A stretch of DNA of 6,735 bases from an uncultured Gluconobacter sp. (GTDB taxonomy: Bacteria > Pseudomonadota > Alphaproteobacteria > Acetobacterales > Acetobacteraceae). Made by a program: the position numbers and the translations under genes. Shown piece after piece: positions 1 through 6,164 of the stretch (within the stretch, counting starts at the first letter, position 1; every line of letters starts with the position of its first letter). The stretch covers positions 1 to 6,735 of the forward strand of contig CALFLO010000071.1 of assembly GCA_937880175.1 (NCBI GenBank), written 5' to 3'. Below the pieces are notes generated by a model. That model saw only the letters and a list, made by a program, of their open reading frames with translations, made no database searches and was not told where the DNA came from.

Positions 1-278
1 GCAAAAAACAGTCGGTCGGACCAGTCGCGGTATTCGGGCCATTTCTGGTCGGTCTGGAAATCGCGCAGGCCGGACTTGATTTCGATGCAGCTCAGGGAAT
101 GATCAGGGAGAAGCGCCATGATATCCGCGCGGCGGCTTGCTGCGGGGAGGGCGAATTCATTGATGGCGGCCCAGTTCATTGTCCGGCACAATCCGAGGAC
201 GGCGCGCCGGATGGCCAGTTGCGTTTCAGGCAGACCGCAGGACGGCCCGGCAGGAATATCGGAAAGAACCGCGCTCAT
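1..278 (-). CDS. mmcB: MmcB-family DNA repair protein, N-terminal part (cut by left edge)
   Basis: I read this frame directly from the complement: an ATG at 278-276 opens 92 codons that run off the left edge without a stop. The protein matches the MmcB family, small alphaproteobacterial proteins with a restriction-endonuclease-like (PD-(D/E)XK) fold, linked to mitomycin C resistance and the SOS response in Caulobacter. The nuclease signature is visible: RRAD with Asp52, then EIK with Glu66 and Lys68, followed by the family pattern DFQTDQKWPEYRDWSDRLFF (residues 73-92). The first 20 or so residues look unstructured. A Shine-Dalgarno-like AGGA (complement of 286-289) lies 7 bases before the ATG. 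The family runs to about 150 residues, so roughly 60% is present. The gene is divergent from the propeller gene at 361. I found no alphaproteobacterial LexA box (GTTC-N7-GTTC) upstream. The family call is firm; the biochemical activity is known only by analogy. Confidence 0.9.
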   Translation of the reverse strand, partial: MSAVLSDIPAGPSCGLPETQLAIRRAVLGLCRTMNWAAINEFALPAASRRADIMALLPDHSLSCIEIKSGLRDFQTDQKWPEYRDWSDRLFF

Positions 279-288
279 GGTTCCATCC
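261..288. repeat. Imperfect inverted repeat across the mmcB start codon
   Basis: The arms GGAAAGAACC (261-270) and GGTTCCATCC (279-288) are inverted copies matching at 8 of 10 positions, with a perfect inner GAACC/GGTTC core and an 8-base spacer. The element covers the mmcB start codon (276-278) and overlaps its ribosome-binding region, so in mRNA it could fold over the start, and in DNA it could be an operator. The spacing (GAAC-N10-GTTC) fits neither the alphaproteobacterial LexA direct repeat nor the Gram-positive LexA palindrome. It could also be chance in GC-rich coding DNA. Confidence 0.3.
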
Positions 289-360
289 TGCCCCGATCTG
301 CGCTCTACGTCTGCCCCGGGATGCTTTTTTGAAGCGGTATTTTTGCGGGAGTAAGACCTC
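279..360. promoter_or_regulatory. Divergent intergenic region between mmcB and the propeller gene
   Basis: These 82 bases separate two divergent starts, so promoters for both genes would be expected here or inside the neighbouring coding ends. I see no convincing -35/-10 pair in either direction. On the plus strand, GGGAG at 347-351 is a plausible ribosome-binding site 9 bases before the ATG at 361. On the minus strand, AGGA (complement of 286-289) serves mmcB. T-rich stretches at 325-330 and 340-344 are the only AT-rich patches. An 8-base direct repeat, CTGCCCCG, occurs at 288-295 and 311-318, 23 bp apart. Confidence 0.4.
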
Positions 361-1251
361 ATGCCATTTTTGCGGACGGATCACTGGCGCTGCGCCATCG
401 TTCACGCGCCTCTGGCTGAGGTGGTCGAGGCTGCCAGTCTGAATGGTTTTCCGATCACGACGCTGCCCGATATCGGGGATCACTGCTTTCTGGCCGATCC
501 GTTCGGGTTCTGGCGGGACGGAAAGCTGTATGTCTTTGCCGAAGCCTTCGATTATCGCAGCCCTACAGGGACGATCGAAGTCCTGATCTATGATGGAACA
601 GGGCGGCTTTTATCCCGCGAAACCGTGCTGCAGGAATCCTGGCACCTGTCCTACCCGTTCGTGTTCGAGCATGAGGGGGAGGTCTATCTGCTGCCAGAGG
701 CAAGCGGTTCGGGTCGTCTGTCGCTCTATCGTGCTAAATCGTTTCCGCGTGAGTGGGAGCGGGTGGAAGCGTTCGATTTCCCCGAGGCCGCGATTGACGC
801 CACGCCGTTTCATTATGCTGATCGCTGGTGGATGTTCTGGACCCCTGCCGGGGATAAGGGCGAGCGGCAGAGTCTGCTGAATATTTCCGTGGCGGACACC
901 CTCATGGGGCCATGGAAAAACCTCGGGCTTTTCCTAAACGACCGGGCAGGCGCGCGGCCGGGTGGAACCCCGGTTGTCGTGGAGGGAAAGATTTTTCTGC
1001 CCACGCAGGACTGCCGCGGAACGTATGGTCGCGGGATCCGGCTGCTGGAAATCGAAGGGCTGGAGCGGGGCTTGCCGAAGGTTACGCCCGGACTGCCGAT
1101 TTCCATTCCGGCTTCTCTGCGGCGGCGGTATCCGGACGGGATGCACACTTTGTCCGCAGCCGGGCAGGTGACGCTGATTGACGTCAAGAAAATCGGGATC
1201 GGTCCGAAACGGGACCTGCTGAACATCAAGCGTCGGATCTTCGGCGCCTGA
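361..1251 (+). CDS. Stand-alone GINT1 N-terminal-like beta-propeller protein
   Basis: This 296-residue protein resembles the N-terminal domain of plant glucosamine inositolphosphorylceramide transferase 1 and its bacterial relatives, a five-bladed propeller of the GH43/GH32 type. Repeated blade-like motifs are visible: ADPF (45-48) followed by GKLYVFAE (54-61), HLSYPFVFEHEGEVYLLPE (95-113), an LYRAKSFPREW stretch (122-132), AAIDATPF (143-150) with WW at 156-157, and GGTPVVVEGKIFLP further on. Asp46, Glu113 and Asp146 sit where GH43-type enzymes carry acidic active-site residues; that correspondence is my inference. The GT64 catalytic domain that follows in plant GINT1 is absent. There is no signal peptide or membrane segment, so it is probably cytoplasmic. 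GGGAG at 347-351 supports the ATG at 361. It converges on the glycosyltransferase end of the lipid operon, which suggests a role in glycolipid assembly. Family membership is likely; the reaction is unknown, and a glycosidase or a glycosyltransferase partner are both possible. Confidence 0.75.
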   Translation: MPFLRTDHWRCAIVHAPLAEVVEAASLNGFPITTLPDIGDHCFLADPFGFWRDGKLYVFAEAFDYRSPTGTIEVLIYDGTGRLLSRETVLQESWHLSYPFVFEHEGEVYLLPEASGSGRLSLYRAKSFPREWERVEAFDFPEAAIDATPFHYADRWWMFWTPAGDKGERQSLLNISVADTLMGPWKNLGLFLNDRAGARPGGTPVVVEGKIFLPTQDCRGTYGRGIRLLEIEGLERGLPKVTPGLPISIPASLRRRYPDGMHTLSAAGQVTLIDVKKIGIGPKRDLLNIKRRIFGA

Positions 1252-1258
1252 GGAAGTG

Positions 1259-1290
1259 CGTATTCCGGGCGTTCAGAAGCCCGGAATACG
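1259..1290. terminator. Perfect 12-bp hairpin between convergent genes, possible bidirectional terminator
   Basis: CGTATTCCGGGC (1259-1270) is the exact inverted copy of GCCCGGAATACG (1279-1290), with the 8-base loop GTTCAGAA. It starts 8 bases after the propeller stop codon, and on the minus strand it overlaps the last codons of the glycosyltransferase. The glycosyltransferase stop TGA (complement of 1273-1275) lies in the loop. A long perfect stem between convergent ends is typical of a shared terminator or 3'-end stabiliser. Neither strand has the T-run of a classical intrinsic terminator, so the termination mechanism is uncertain. Confidence 0.65.
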
Positions 1291-2343
1291 ATCCAGCACG
1301 GCATTGCCATGCCTGACGAACGCTTCTGGCCCGAAGCGTTCCAGAACCCGCTTGCGGGAGCGCTTGCCCATTGCTGTCAGTTCAGCTGGTCTGCCGATCA
1401 GGTCGGCCAGCGCTGCTGCAAGGGCAGGGGCATTGTCGAACGGCACGATGCGGCCCGTCTCACCATCGAGAATGCTTGATGGCAGTTCTCCGGCCGGAGT
1501 AGCGACCACCGGAAGCCCGCAGGACATGGCTTCATGCCCCGCGACACACATGCCCTCCCAGTGCGACGACTGGACGTAAAGATGCAGTGTTTTCAGGAAA
1601 TCCATGGGCTTTGATGTGTAGCCCGGAAGGTCGATCGGCAGATTTCCGGCCGTGATGCGGGCCTCAAGTGCTGCGTGTTCGGGGCCCTCTCCTGCAATCT
1701 GAAGCCGGAACGGCGGCAGGTCAGGATGGTCCTTCAGCAGGGCTACGGCCTCGCAGAGAATATCATAGGCCTTGACCGGGTTCAGGCGCCCCAGCGATCC
1801 GACGCGGACGACTTCGCCGTCTTTCCACGGTGTTGCGATGGGCGCATCAGGATCGGCGCGGAAAATGGGCCAGGCGACGAAATTATCGGTGAGGCCAAGT
1901 TCTTTTGCGGCGAAGGTGATGACAGACTGGGAGTCGGCGACCCAGAGCGTGGTGTAGGGGCGGCAGAGCCTGAGAAGGAATGCGTTGGCCTTCTTCAGAC
2001 GTCCGCAATGCTGCCAGTGAACGGTCGGGGTCTTGTGGCGCAGGGCGACCAGTTGCCCCAGAAGTGTTGCACGGCTCAGGGACGTCCAGATCAGGTCTGG
2101 CTGGAAGGTTTCCATCTCGTCCCGCAGCCAGCGATAGGCCGCGATATGGTCGCGCGTCGTGCCCTCACGGACGCGGACGGGAATGCCTGCGGCCTCGATC
2201 AGCGGAATGGCGAGTCCGTCTTTGCGGGCCAGAGCGAAGACGGTGACGTCTCCGCCGCGTGCGCGGAGCACGGAGACGATGTCCGGAATAGGAAGCTGTG
2301 CGCCGCCACATTCAAGGGAATTGATGATGTAGGCGATTTTCAT
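1273..2343 (-). CDS. GT4-family (GT-B fold) glycosyltransferase
   Basis: This 356-residue protein is a retaining GT-B glycosyltransferase that would transfer a sugar from a nucleotide-sugar donor to an acceptor on the cytoplasmic side. The N-terminal domain opens with MKIAYIINSLECGGAQ, the usual GT4 opening with a glycine-rich GGA(E/Q) loop. The C-terminal donor domain shows VGSLGRLNPVKAYDIL (181-196), AGEGPEH (217-223) and the E-X7-E motif Glu263/Glu271 within HWEGMCVAGHEAMSCGLPVV. There are no membrane segments. I chose the ATG at 2343 over the upstream in-frame ATG at 2475: it begins exactly at the conserved N-terminus and makes an ATGA overlap with the preceding gene. No good Shine-Dalgarno precedes it, so translation probably depends on coupling. 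It is the last gene of the operon and ends inside the hairpin. Donor and acceptor cannot be read from the sequence; a lipid acceptor is inferred from the neighbours. Confidence 0.88.
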   Translation of the reverse strand: MKIAYIINSLECGGAQLPIPDIVSVLRARGGDVTVFALARKDGLAIPLIEAAGIPVRVREGTTRDHIAAYRWLRDEMETFQPDLIWTSLSRATLLGQLVALRHKTPTVHWQHCGRLKKANAFLLRLCRPYTTLWVADSQSVITFAAKELGLTDNFVAWPIFRADPDAPIATPWKDGEVVRVGSLGRLNPVKAYDILCEAVALLKDHPDLPPFRLQIAGEGPEHAALEARITAGNLPIDLPGYTSKPMDFLKTLHLYVQSSHWEGMCVAGHEAMSCGLPVVATPAGELPSSILDGETGRIVPFDNAPALAAALADLIGRPAELTAMGKRSRKRVLERFGPEAFVRHGNAVLDRIPGF

Positions 2344-3095
2344 GGGGTCGTCTGGGCCAGGATTTTTTCCGCCAGCGTGAGGTCGGACGGCTTGTCCACG
2401 TCCACCGCCGCGCGGCCGTCCGACAGCGTCACCAGACGGACGCTGGCCCCCGTGAGTGTCTGGATGCGGCGACACAGGGCTGCGGAACTGAGTGTGTGGG
2501 TCACGGCGCGCAGAAGGGTGCCGAGGCCGAGCGTCAGCGCCATCCGGAGCGGGCGCTTACGGTTCTGCTGAAGGCGCTTCCACAGTTCGATGACATTGCG
2601 CCCCTTCGGCGTGCCGATCAGGAACAGGTTGCAGCCTGAAAAGCTCATGTCCGACAGGCGGATATAGGTCCGTTTCGTACCGGGCACGTCGCGCTCGACG
2701 GTTGCGCGGAGTGCGACGCCGGCAGCCAGATCGCAGCCCTGTGCTTTGGCGAGGAACTCTTCGATCCATTCCGGGCGAAGAAGCGCGTGATCGGCTGTCG
2801 TCACCAGACAGGGCGTGCCGATCCGTTCGATCGCTTCGGCCACACTTTCGCTGGGCGAGGGAGCGGAGCGCAGGATCGTGGCGTCGCCTGACAGGTCCCT
2901 GATGCAGTCAGGATTTTCGATGCTGATCGTGACGGGGCCGAGGCCGGGCGTACGGGCAATTGTGTCGAGCACGCGGGCCAGCATCGGCTGACCGGCCACG
3001 GGAAGGAGCGCCTTGTGGGAAACCTGCCCGAGCTTTGCGAGAACATCGTTCTCGCCGTCCCGGGAGCCGGCGAGAATCAGAACCGGAAGGGTCAT
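2340..3095 (-). CDS. MobA-like nucleotidyltransferase
   Basis: A 251-residue protein with the Rossmann-type fold of MobA-like NTP transferases, which join a nucleotide to a phosphorylated sugar or polyol with release of pyrophosphate. Visible motifs are LAGSR (8-12) in place of the usual LAGG-x-x-x-R loop, HKALLPVAGQPML (27-39) with Lys28 as the likely catalytic lysine, TTADHALL (99-106) with metal-binding Asp102, SGCNLFL (153-159), and VDVDKPSDL (231-239) with Asp232/Asp234, a late acidic motif common in this superfamily. It starts at an ATGA overlap with the hydroxylase and has no clear ribosome-binding site, so it is probably coupled. Between a lipid hydroxylase and a glycosyltransferase, a role in activating a lipid head group or sugar (for example a CDP- or UDP-linked precursor) fits better than molybdenum cofactor synthesis; that is inference. 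The family is clear; the substrate is unknown. Confidence 0.82.
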   Translation of the reverse strand: MTLPVLILAGSRDGENDVLAKLGQVSHKALLPVAGQPMLARVLDTIARTPGLGPVTISIENPDCIRDLSGDATILRSAPSPSESVAEAIERIGTPCLVTTADHALLRPEWIEEFLAKAQGCDLAAGVALRATVERDVPGTKRTYIRLSDMSFSGCNLFLIGTPKGRNVIELWKRLQQNRKRPLRMALTLGLGTLLRAVTHTLSSAALCRRIQTLTGASVRLVTLSDGRAAVDVDKPSDLTLAEKILAQTTP

Positions 3096-3910
3096 GCCGC
3101 GCGGTTACGGTCGGGGGCGGCGCGGGATGATGCCGGGCGGGCACCGTCGGGACGGTCCTTTGGGGGCGTTCCCGTCAGGTCCATGACCCACGGATAGCGA
3201 TGTGCTTCCTCGATGTCATAACCAAGGTTGAAGACGTGCTTGCTGCGGGGGCGGTCGCGGGCTTCGCGGTAGAAGCTGCTGAACAGGCGATCCGGCACAT
3301 AGTTCGTGATGCCGTAATTGCCGTCCTCGTCATGGAAGTGATGCAGGACGTGAAGCTGCTTGATGTCCGCCACCCATTTCCAGCGCGGCTTGTAGGCCAG
3401 ATGCTGGATGCAGTGAAAGAACTCGTAGATGCAGGTCATGATCAGGGCGGTCGAGAGTGCGCAGAACGCACCGCTCCATCCCGCGATCAGACCGCCGATC
3501 GGCATCGTGATGATGGCCATGGTCGGGACCGTGTTCAGCGGAGAGCCGAACAGCACGTCCAGAAGATGCGGGTCCTGATGATGGTCGAAATGGATGCGCT
3601 TCCACAGCGAAGCCGTCCAGTGGTTGCGGTACAGCCAGCGCCCGTGGAGGATGAAGCGGTGGATCGCATACCAGGCCAGCGGATAGACCACGATCACGAC
3701 GGGAACGGGAATGAGAGTCGTCCACAGGGCGGTCGAGAAATGCAGGGCCGCCCAGGCGGCACCTGCGATCAGCGCGAAATAGAGCAGGATGGTCGGGTAG
3801 GTCAGGTAAGCGAACCACAGTTGTGAAAGGTTCATCTTTCCCAGATCGAAGCTGCGACCTGTCCGGATGGCGGACATGTTGCGCCAGGGTGCCTTGAAAT
3901 TGCTCATCAT
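3092..3910 (-). CDS. Membrane fatty-acid hydroxylase (sterol desaturase superfamily)
   Basis: A 272-residue integral membrane di-iron enzyme of the FA_hydroxylase family (PF04116 type), which includes yeast Scs7 and mammalian FA2H, the ceramide fatty-acid 2-hydroxylases. The histidine boxes are intact: H84-X4-H89, H107-X2-HH (110-111), H166-X3-H170 and H187-X2-HH (190-191), with extra histidines at 97, 115 and 193. Hydrophobic segments lie near 33-57, 62-82, 127-148 and 149-165. The cytochrome b5 domain fused in yeast Scs7 is missing, so an external electron donor is needed. About 25 C-terminal residues are rich in Pro, Arg and Ala and look disordered. The ATG at 3910 forms an ATGA overlap with lptG, but a second ATG at 3907 is better spaced from GGAGG (3912-3916). 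Acetic acid bacteria are known for 2-hydroxy fatty acids and sphingolipids, so a ceramide or acyl-chain 2-hydroxylase is the best guess; hydroxylation of lipid A or another lipid remains possible. Confidence 0.85.
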   Translation of the reverse strand: MMSNFKAPWRNMSAIRTGRSFDLGKMNLSQLWFAYLTYPTILLYFALIAGAAWAALHFSTALWTTLIPVPVVIVVYPLAWYAIHRFILHGRWLYRNHWTASLWKRIHFDHHQDPHLLDVLFGSPLNTVPTMAIITMPIGGLIAGWSGAFCALSTALIMTCIYEFFHCIQHLAYKPRWKWVADIKQLHVLHHFHDEDGNYGITNYVPDRLFSSFYREARDRPRSKHVFNLGYDIEEAHRYPWVMDLTGTPPKDRPDGARPASSRAAPDRNRAA

Positions 3911-5013
3911 TCCTCCATCCGCAAAAGCCAGGTCAGCCCCAGAAGGGTGCCCAGAAGCGGTCCGACGCTGACGGCCAGCGGCGCTGGCAGCGTCCCCGCA
4001 TTTCCAAGTGCGGAAATCATTCCCTGCAGGATGACGAAGCCCATTCCGGCGCCAAGAACATACACCGGAAGCGGATTTCGAAGTCCCGCACGGGGAGGGA
4101 TATAGATCACCGGAAGCGTCAATAGAAGCATTACTGCAATTTCAACAGGTAAAATCATCCCGCTGAAGAGGGCCATACGGTATGTGGCGCGGGGTAGACT
4201 TGCCGGTGCGCCCTTATGCAGAATGGCGCTGATCTGACCGGGTGTGACGGCGGCACCGTTCTGCGAGAGCGTCATGATGGCGGAGGGTGTGGCCGGGATG
4301 ACGAAGCTGTTGTCGCCCTTTGTGACATTCACAAACGATTTGTCATCGGTCAGGGAAAGATCCTGCGCGCCATCAGGGTGCCACTGACCGTTCTGATAGG
4401 TCAGGGTGTTCGTGTGCTCGGTTCCGGTCAGCAGGCCCGTGCCGTCACGATGGTAGATCGTCACATCCCGCAGGAAATAGCCTCCCTGGGCAATCTGCCC
4501 GACGCGCACCAGCGTGGGCCCCGCGCGGAACCACAGGATATCGTCTTCAGGCTGTCCGTCCTGCCCGGCGAGCGGATCCGTCCGGTTCCACCATGTGGTG
4601 AGGGCGTTCTCGCAGACCGGAACCAGCCAGTACTGGGCGCAGGTTCCCCCGATGCCGGCGATCAGGACTGCCGGGAGGAAAAGGCGATAGAGGGCCGGTG
4701 TGGAAAGCCCGGCCGCGCGCAGGGCAGAGATTTCGCTCGACAGGGTCATCTGCGTAAGCAGGAACAGCGCGCCGACCATGAAGGCCAGGGGCAGGATATC
4801 GATGCTCAGCGCGGGCAGGTGCAGGAAGGCGAAGGTCAGGATGCCGCGCAGACCGAGATGCCGGTTCAGGATTGGCGTCGTCTTTTCCAGAAGTGCCAGG
4901 ATCTCCAACAGCGAGACGAGCACCGCCCCGCATAGTGCGAACCGTCCAAGAAGGGCGCGGTTGAGCGCCTTGATCAGGACGTGACGGGGCATGGAAGACG
5001 TGGAGTCGTTCAT
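3907..5013 (-). CDS. lptG: LPS export system permease LptG
   Basis: A 368-residue inner-membrane permease of the YjgP/YjgQ family. With LptF and the ATPase LptB it forms LptB2FG, which extracts lipopolysaccharide from the outer leaflet of the inner membrane and passes it to LptC/LptA. The layout is typical: three hydrophobic segments near 23-43, 66-88 and 111-131, a periplasmic jelly-roll domain of about 150 residues, then three more near 283-305, 316-336 and 345-365. The cytoplasmic coupling-helix region SSEISALRAAGLST (92-105), which contacts LptB, is well conserved. I chose the ATG at 5013 because it forms an ATGA overlap with the lptF stop, has an AAGG 7 bases upstream, and gives the normal family length; the longer frame from 5082 would overlap lptF heavily. 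Assignment as LptG rather than LptF rests on second position in the pair and the N-terminal sequence character. Neither lptB, lptC nor lptA is in the window. Confidence 0.9.
   Translation of the reverse strand: MNDSTSSMPRHVLIKALNRALLGRFALCGAVLVSLLEILALLEKTTPILNRHLGLRGILTFAFLHLPALSIDILPLAFMVGALFLLTQMTLSSEISALRAAGLSTPALYRLFLPAVLIAGIGGTCAQYWLVPVCENALTTWWNRTDPLAGQDGQPEDDILWFRAGPTLVRVGQIAQGGYFLRDVTIYHRDGTGLLTGTEHTNTLTYQNGQWHPDGAQDLSLTDDKSFVNVTKGDNSFVIPATPSAIMTLSQNGAAVTPGQISAILHKGAPASLPRATYRMALFSGMILPVEIAVMLLLTLPVIYIPPRAGLRNPLPVYVLGAGMGFVILQGMISALGNAGTLPAPLAVSVGPLLGTLLGLTWLLRMEE
3912..3916 (-). promoter_or_regulatory. Strong Shine-Dalgarno inside the end of lptG
   Basis: The complement reads GGAGG here, within the final Met-Glu-Glu codons of lptG. 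It is 1 base from the first ATG of the hydroxylase and 4 bases from the second (3907-3905). The spacing favours the second ATG as the main start, with the first giving a protein one Met longer. It is the strongest ribosome-binding site among the three lipid-enzyme genes, suggesting the hydroxylase gets its own ribosome loading as well as coupling. Confidence 0.6.
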
Positions 5014-6164
5014 ACCGGCGCCTTTATCAGCTTGCGACGGCGCCATGAGCCGCGGGAACGGCGCAGCAGGGCCGCCAGACATCCCACGCAGAACACGAAT
5101 TCCGGTCCCCAGATGGCCAGCCAGATCGGAAGGCGTCCGGTTGAGGCGAGGCTGTGGCCGAACATGATGGTCTGGTCAAAGCCGATCAGGATCACCGCTA
5201 CGGCCAGTAGTCCCCAGACGGATTTGCGCCGCCGGGCACTGATGGCCAGAGCCACCGCCAGAGGGGGAATGAAGGGGATGGCGATGGCGCGGGCCATGCG
5301 GAAATCCATTTCGGCCCGGAGCGTGCGGTATTCGATGCCGGGCAGCCCGTAGCGCAGGTCATGCGCCAGTTCGAACAGGGTCAGTTCGCGCTCGTCTGCC
5401 CCACGGGAGCGGAAAGTCGTTTCTTTGTTCGGGCGGTCGATGACCCGGACGACATGCTCGAAATGGGTCACCGTCGGCTTGTGGGGCTTCGTGGCCTGGA
5501 ACGGATCGTCCACGATTTCACCGTTCCACAGGTCAAGCTGGGTACTGCGGGTCTTTTCCGAAATGGTCAGCGCACCTGTCCGGGCCGTGATGATATGGGC
5601 CACGCCATTGGCGTTTACTTCACGGATAAAGACGCGTCGGAGGCGGGTTCCCGCATGGCTGACGCTGTCAGCGGTCATGACGGCCTTGCTGGACGTGGAG
5701 GCGAACATTCCAGCCTGAAGATGCGGCGCCCAGCCGGTGTGTTCGGCAAAATAGAATCCGGCGCGGTAGTCATAGCGGGCCACGGGCTGGATATAGCCGT
5801 ACAGGAACACACTGGCCGCGCCGAGAAGCAGCCCCACGATCATGAACGGGCGGCTGATCCGCATCAGCGAGACACGACCGGCCTGAAGGGCGTCGATCTC
5901 GTTGTTGTCGCTCATGCCGCGGATGGTCAGGAACACCGCGATGCAGAGCGCGGCAGGTAGGGCAATCCCGAAATAATGGGGCAGCAGATCCGTCAGGAGC
6001 GCGATACAGGTTCCGAGCGAACTTCCCGCCGATGCTAGATAGTCGAACAGTGAGAGCAGGCGCTCCAGCAGTAGCGCGACCAGCATCGCCAGAAGCGCGA
6101 TCGCGAATGGAGGCGCCATCTGCGTCAGCAGATAACGGTCCAGAATGTTGGCCCGCTGTTTCAC
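5010..6164 (-). CDS. lptF: LPS export system permease LptF
   Basis: A 384-residue partner of LptG in the LptB2FG lipopolysaccharide extractor. The N-terminus ILDRYLLTQMAPPFAIALL (7-25) is characteristic of LptF. Hydrophobic segments lie near 18-40, 60-82 and 106-125, followed by a periplasmic domain (about 126-285) and three further segments near 293-311, 316-336 and 346-368. The coupling-helix region is MSDNNEIDALQAGRVSL (84-100). The C-terminus is strongly basic (RRSRGSWRRRK), consistent with a cytoplasmic tail under the positive-inside rule. I chose the GTG at 6164: it overlaps the phosphoesterase stop as GTGA, has GGAGG (complement of 6173-6177) 8 bases upstream, and starts just before the conserved sequence. 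The ATG at 6191 would add nine unsupported residues. The gene should be essential if the strain makes lipopolysaccharide. Confidence 0.92.
   Translation of the reverse strand: MKQRANILDRYLLTQMAPPFAIALLAMLVALLLERLLSLFDYLASAGSSLGTCIALLTDLLPHYFGIALPAALCIAVFLTIRGMSDNNEIDALQAGRVSLMRISRPFMIVGLLLGAASVFLYGYIQPVARYDYRAGFYFAEHTGWAPHLQAGMFASTSSKAVMTADSVSHAGTRLRRVFIREVNANGVAHIITARTGALTISEKTRSTQLDLWNGEIVDDPFQATKPHKPTVTHFEHVVRVIDRPNKETTFRSRGADERELTLFELAHDLRYGLPGIEYRTLRAEMDFRMARAIAIPFIPPLAVALAISARRRKSVWGLLAVAVILIGFDQTIMFGHSLASTGRLPIWLAIWGPEFVFCVGCLAALLRRSRGSWRRRKLIKAPV

Noticed and set aside
288..318. Direct repeat CTGCCCCG at 288-295 and 311-318 as an operator
   Set aside because: Eight bases in GC-rich DNA is weak evidence, with no matching flanks and no known regulator for this motif.
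2344..2475. Upstream ATG extending the glycosyltransferase by 44 residues
   Set aside because: The extra residues are Pro/Gly/Arg-rich, fall before the conserved GT4 N-terminus, and would overlap the nucleotidyltransferase C-terminal coding region.
1675..2571. 298-codon plus-strand frame antisense to the glycosyltransferase and nucleotidyltransferase
   Set aside because: It spans the junction of two well-supported minus-strand genes, has no recognisable motifs, and is the kind of shadow frame expected in GC-rich coding DNA.
2340..3095. Molybdenum cofactor guanylyltransferase (mobA)
   Set aside because: The fold is MobA-like, but the signature loop differs and the neighbours are lipid genes with no molybdenum cofactor genes in the window.
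3200..3826. 208-codon plus-strand frame antisense to the hydroxylase
   Set aside because: Its composition mirrors the histidine-rich coding strand opposite, and no family or ribosome-binding site supports it.
3092..3910. LpxO-type lipid A hydroxylase
   Set aside because: LpxO belongs to the aspartyl/asparaginyl beta-hydroxylase family; this protein has the multi-histidine boxes of the sterol desaturase superfamily.
4216..4935. 239-codon plus-strand frame antisense to lptG
   Set aside because: It is a low-complexity, Gln/Arg/Gly-rich shadow of a firmly identified membrane protein gene.
5014..5082. Upstream ATG extending LptG by 23 residues
   Set aside because: It lies deep inside lptF, whereas the ATG at 5013 gives the standard ATGA overlap and normal length.
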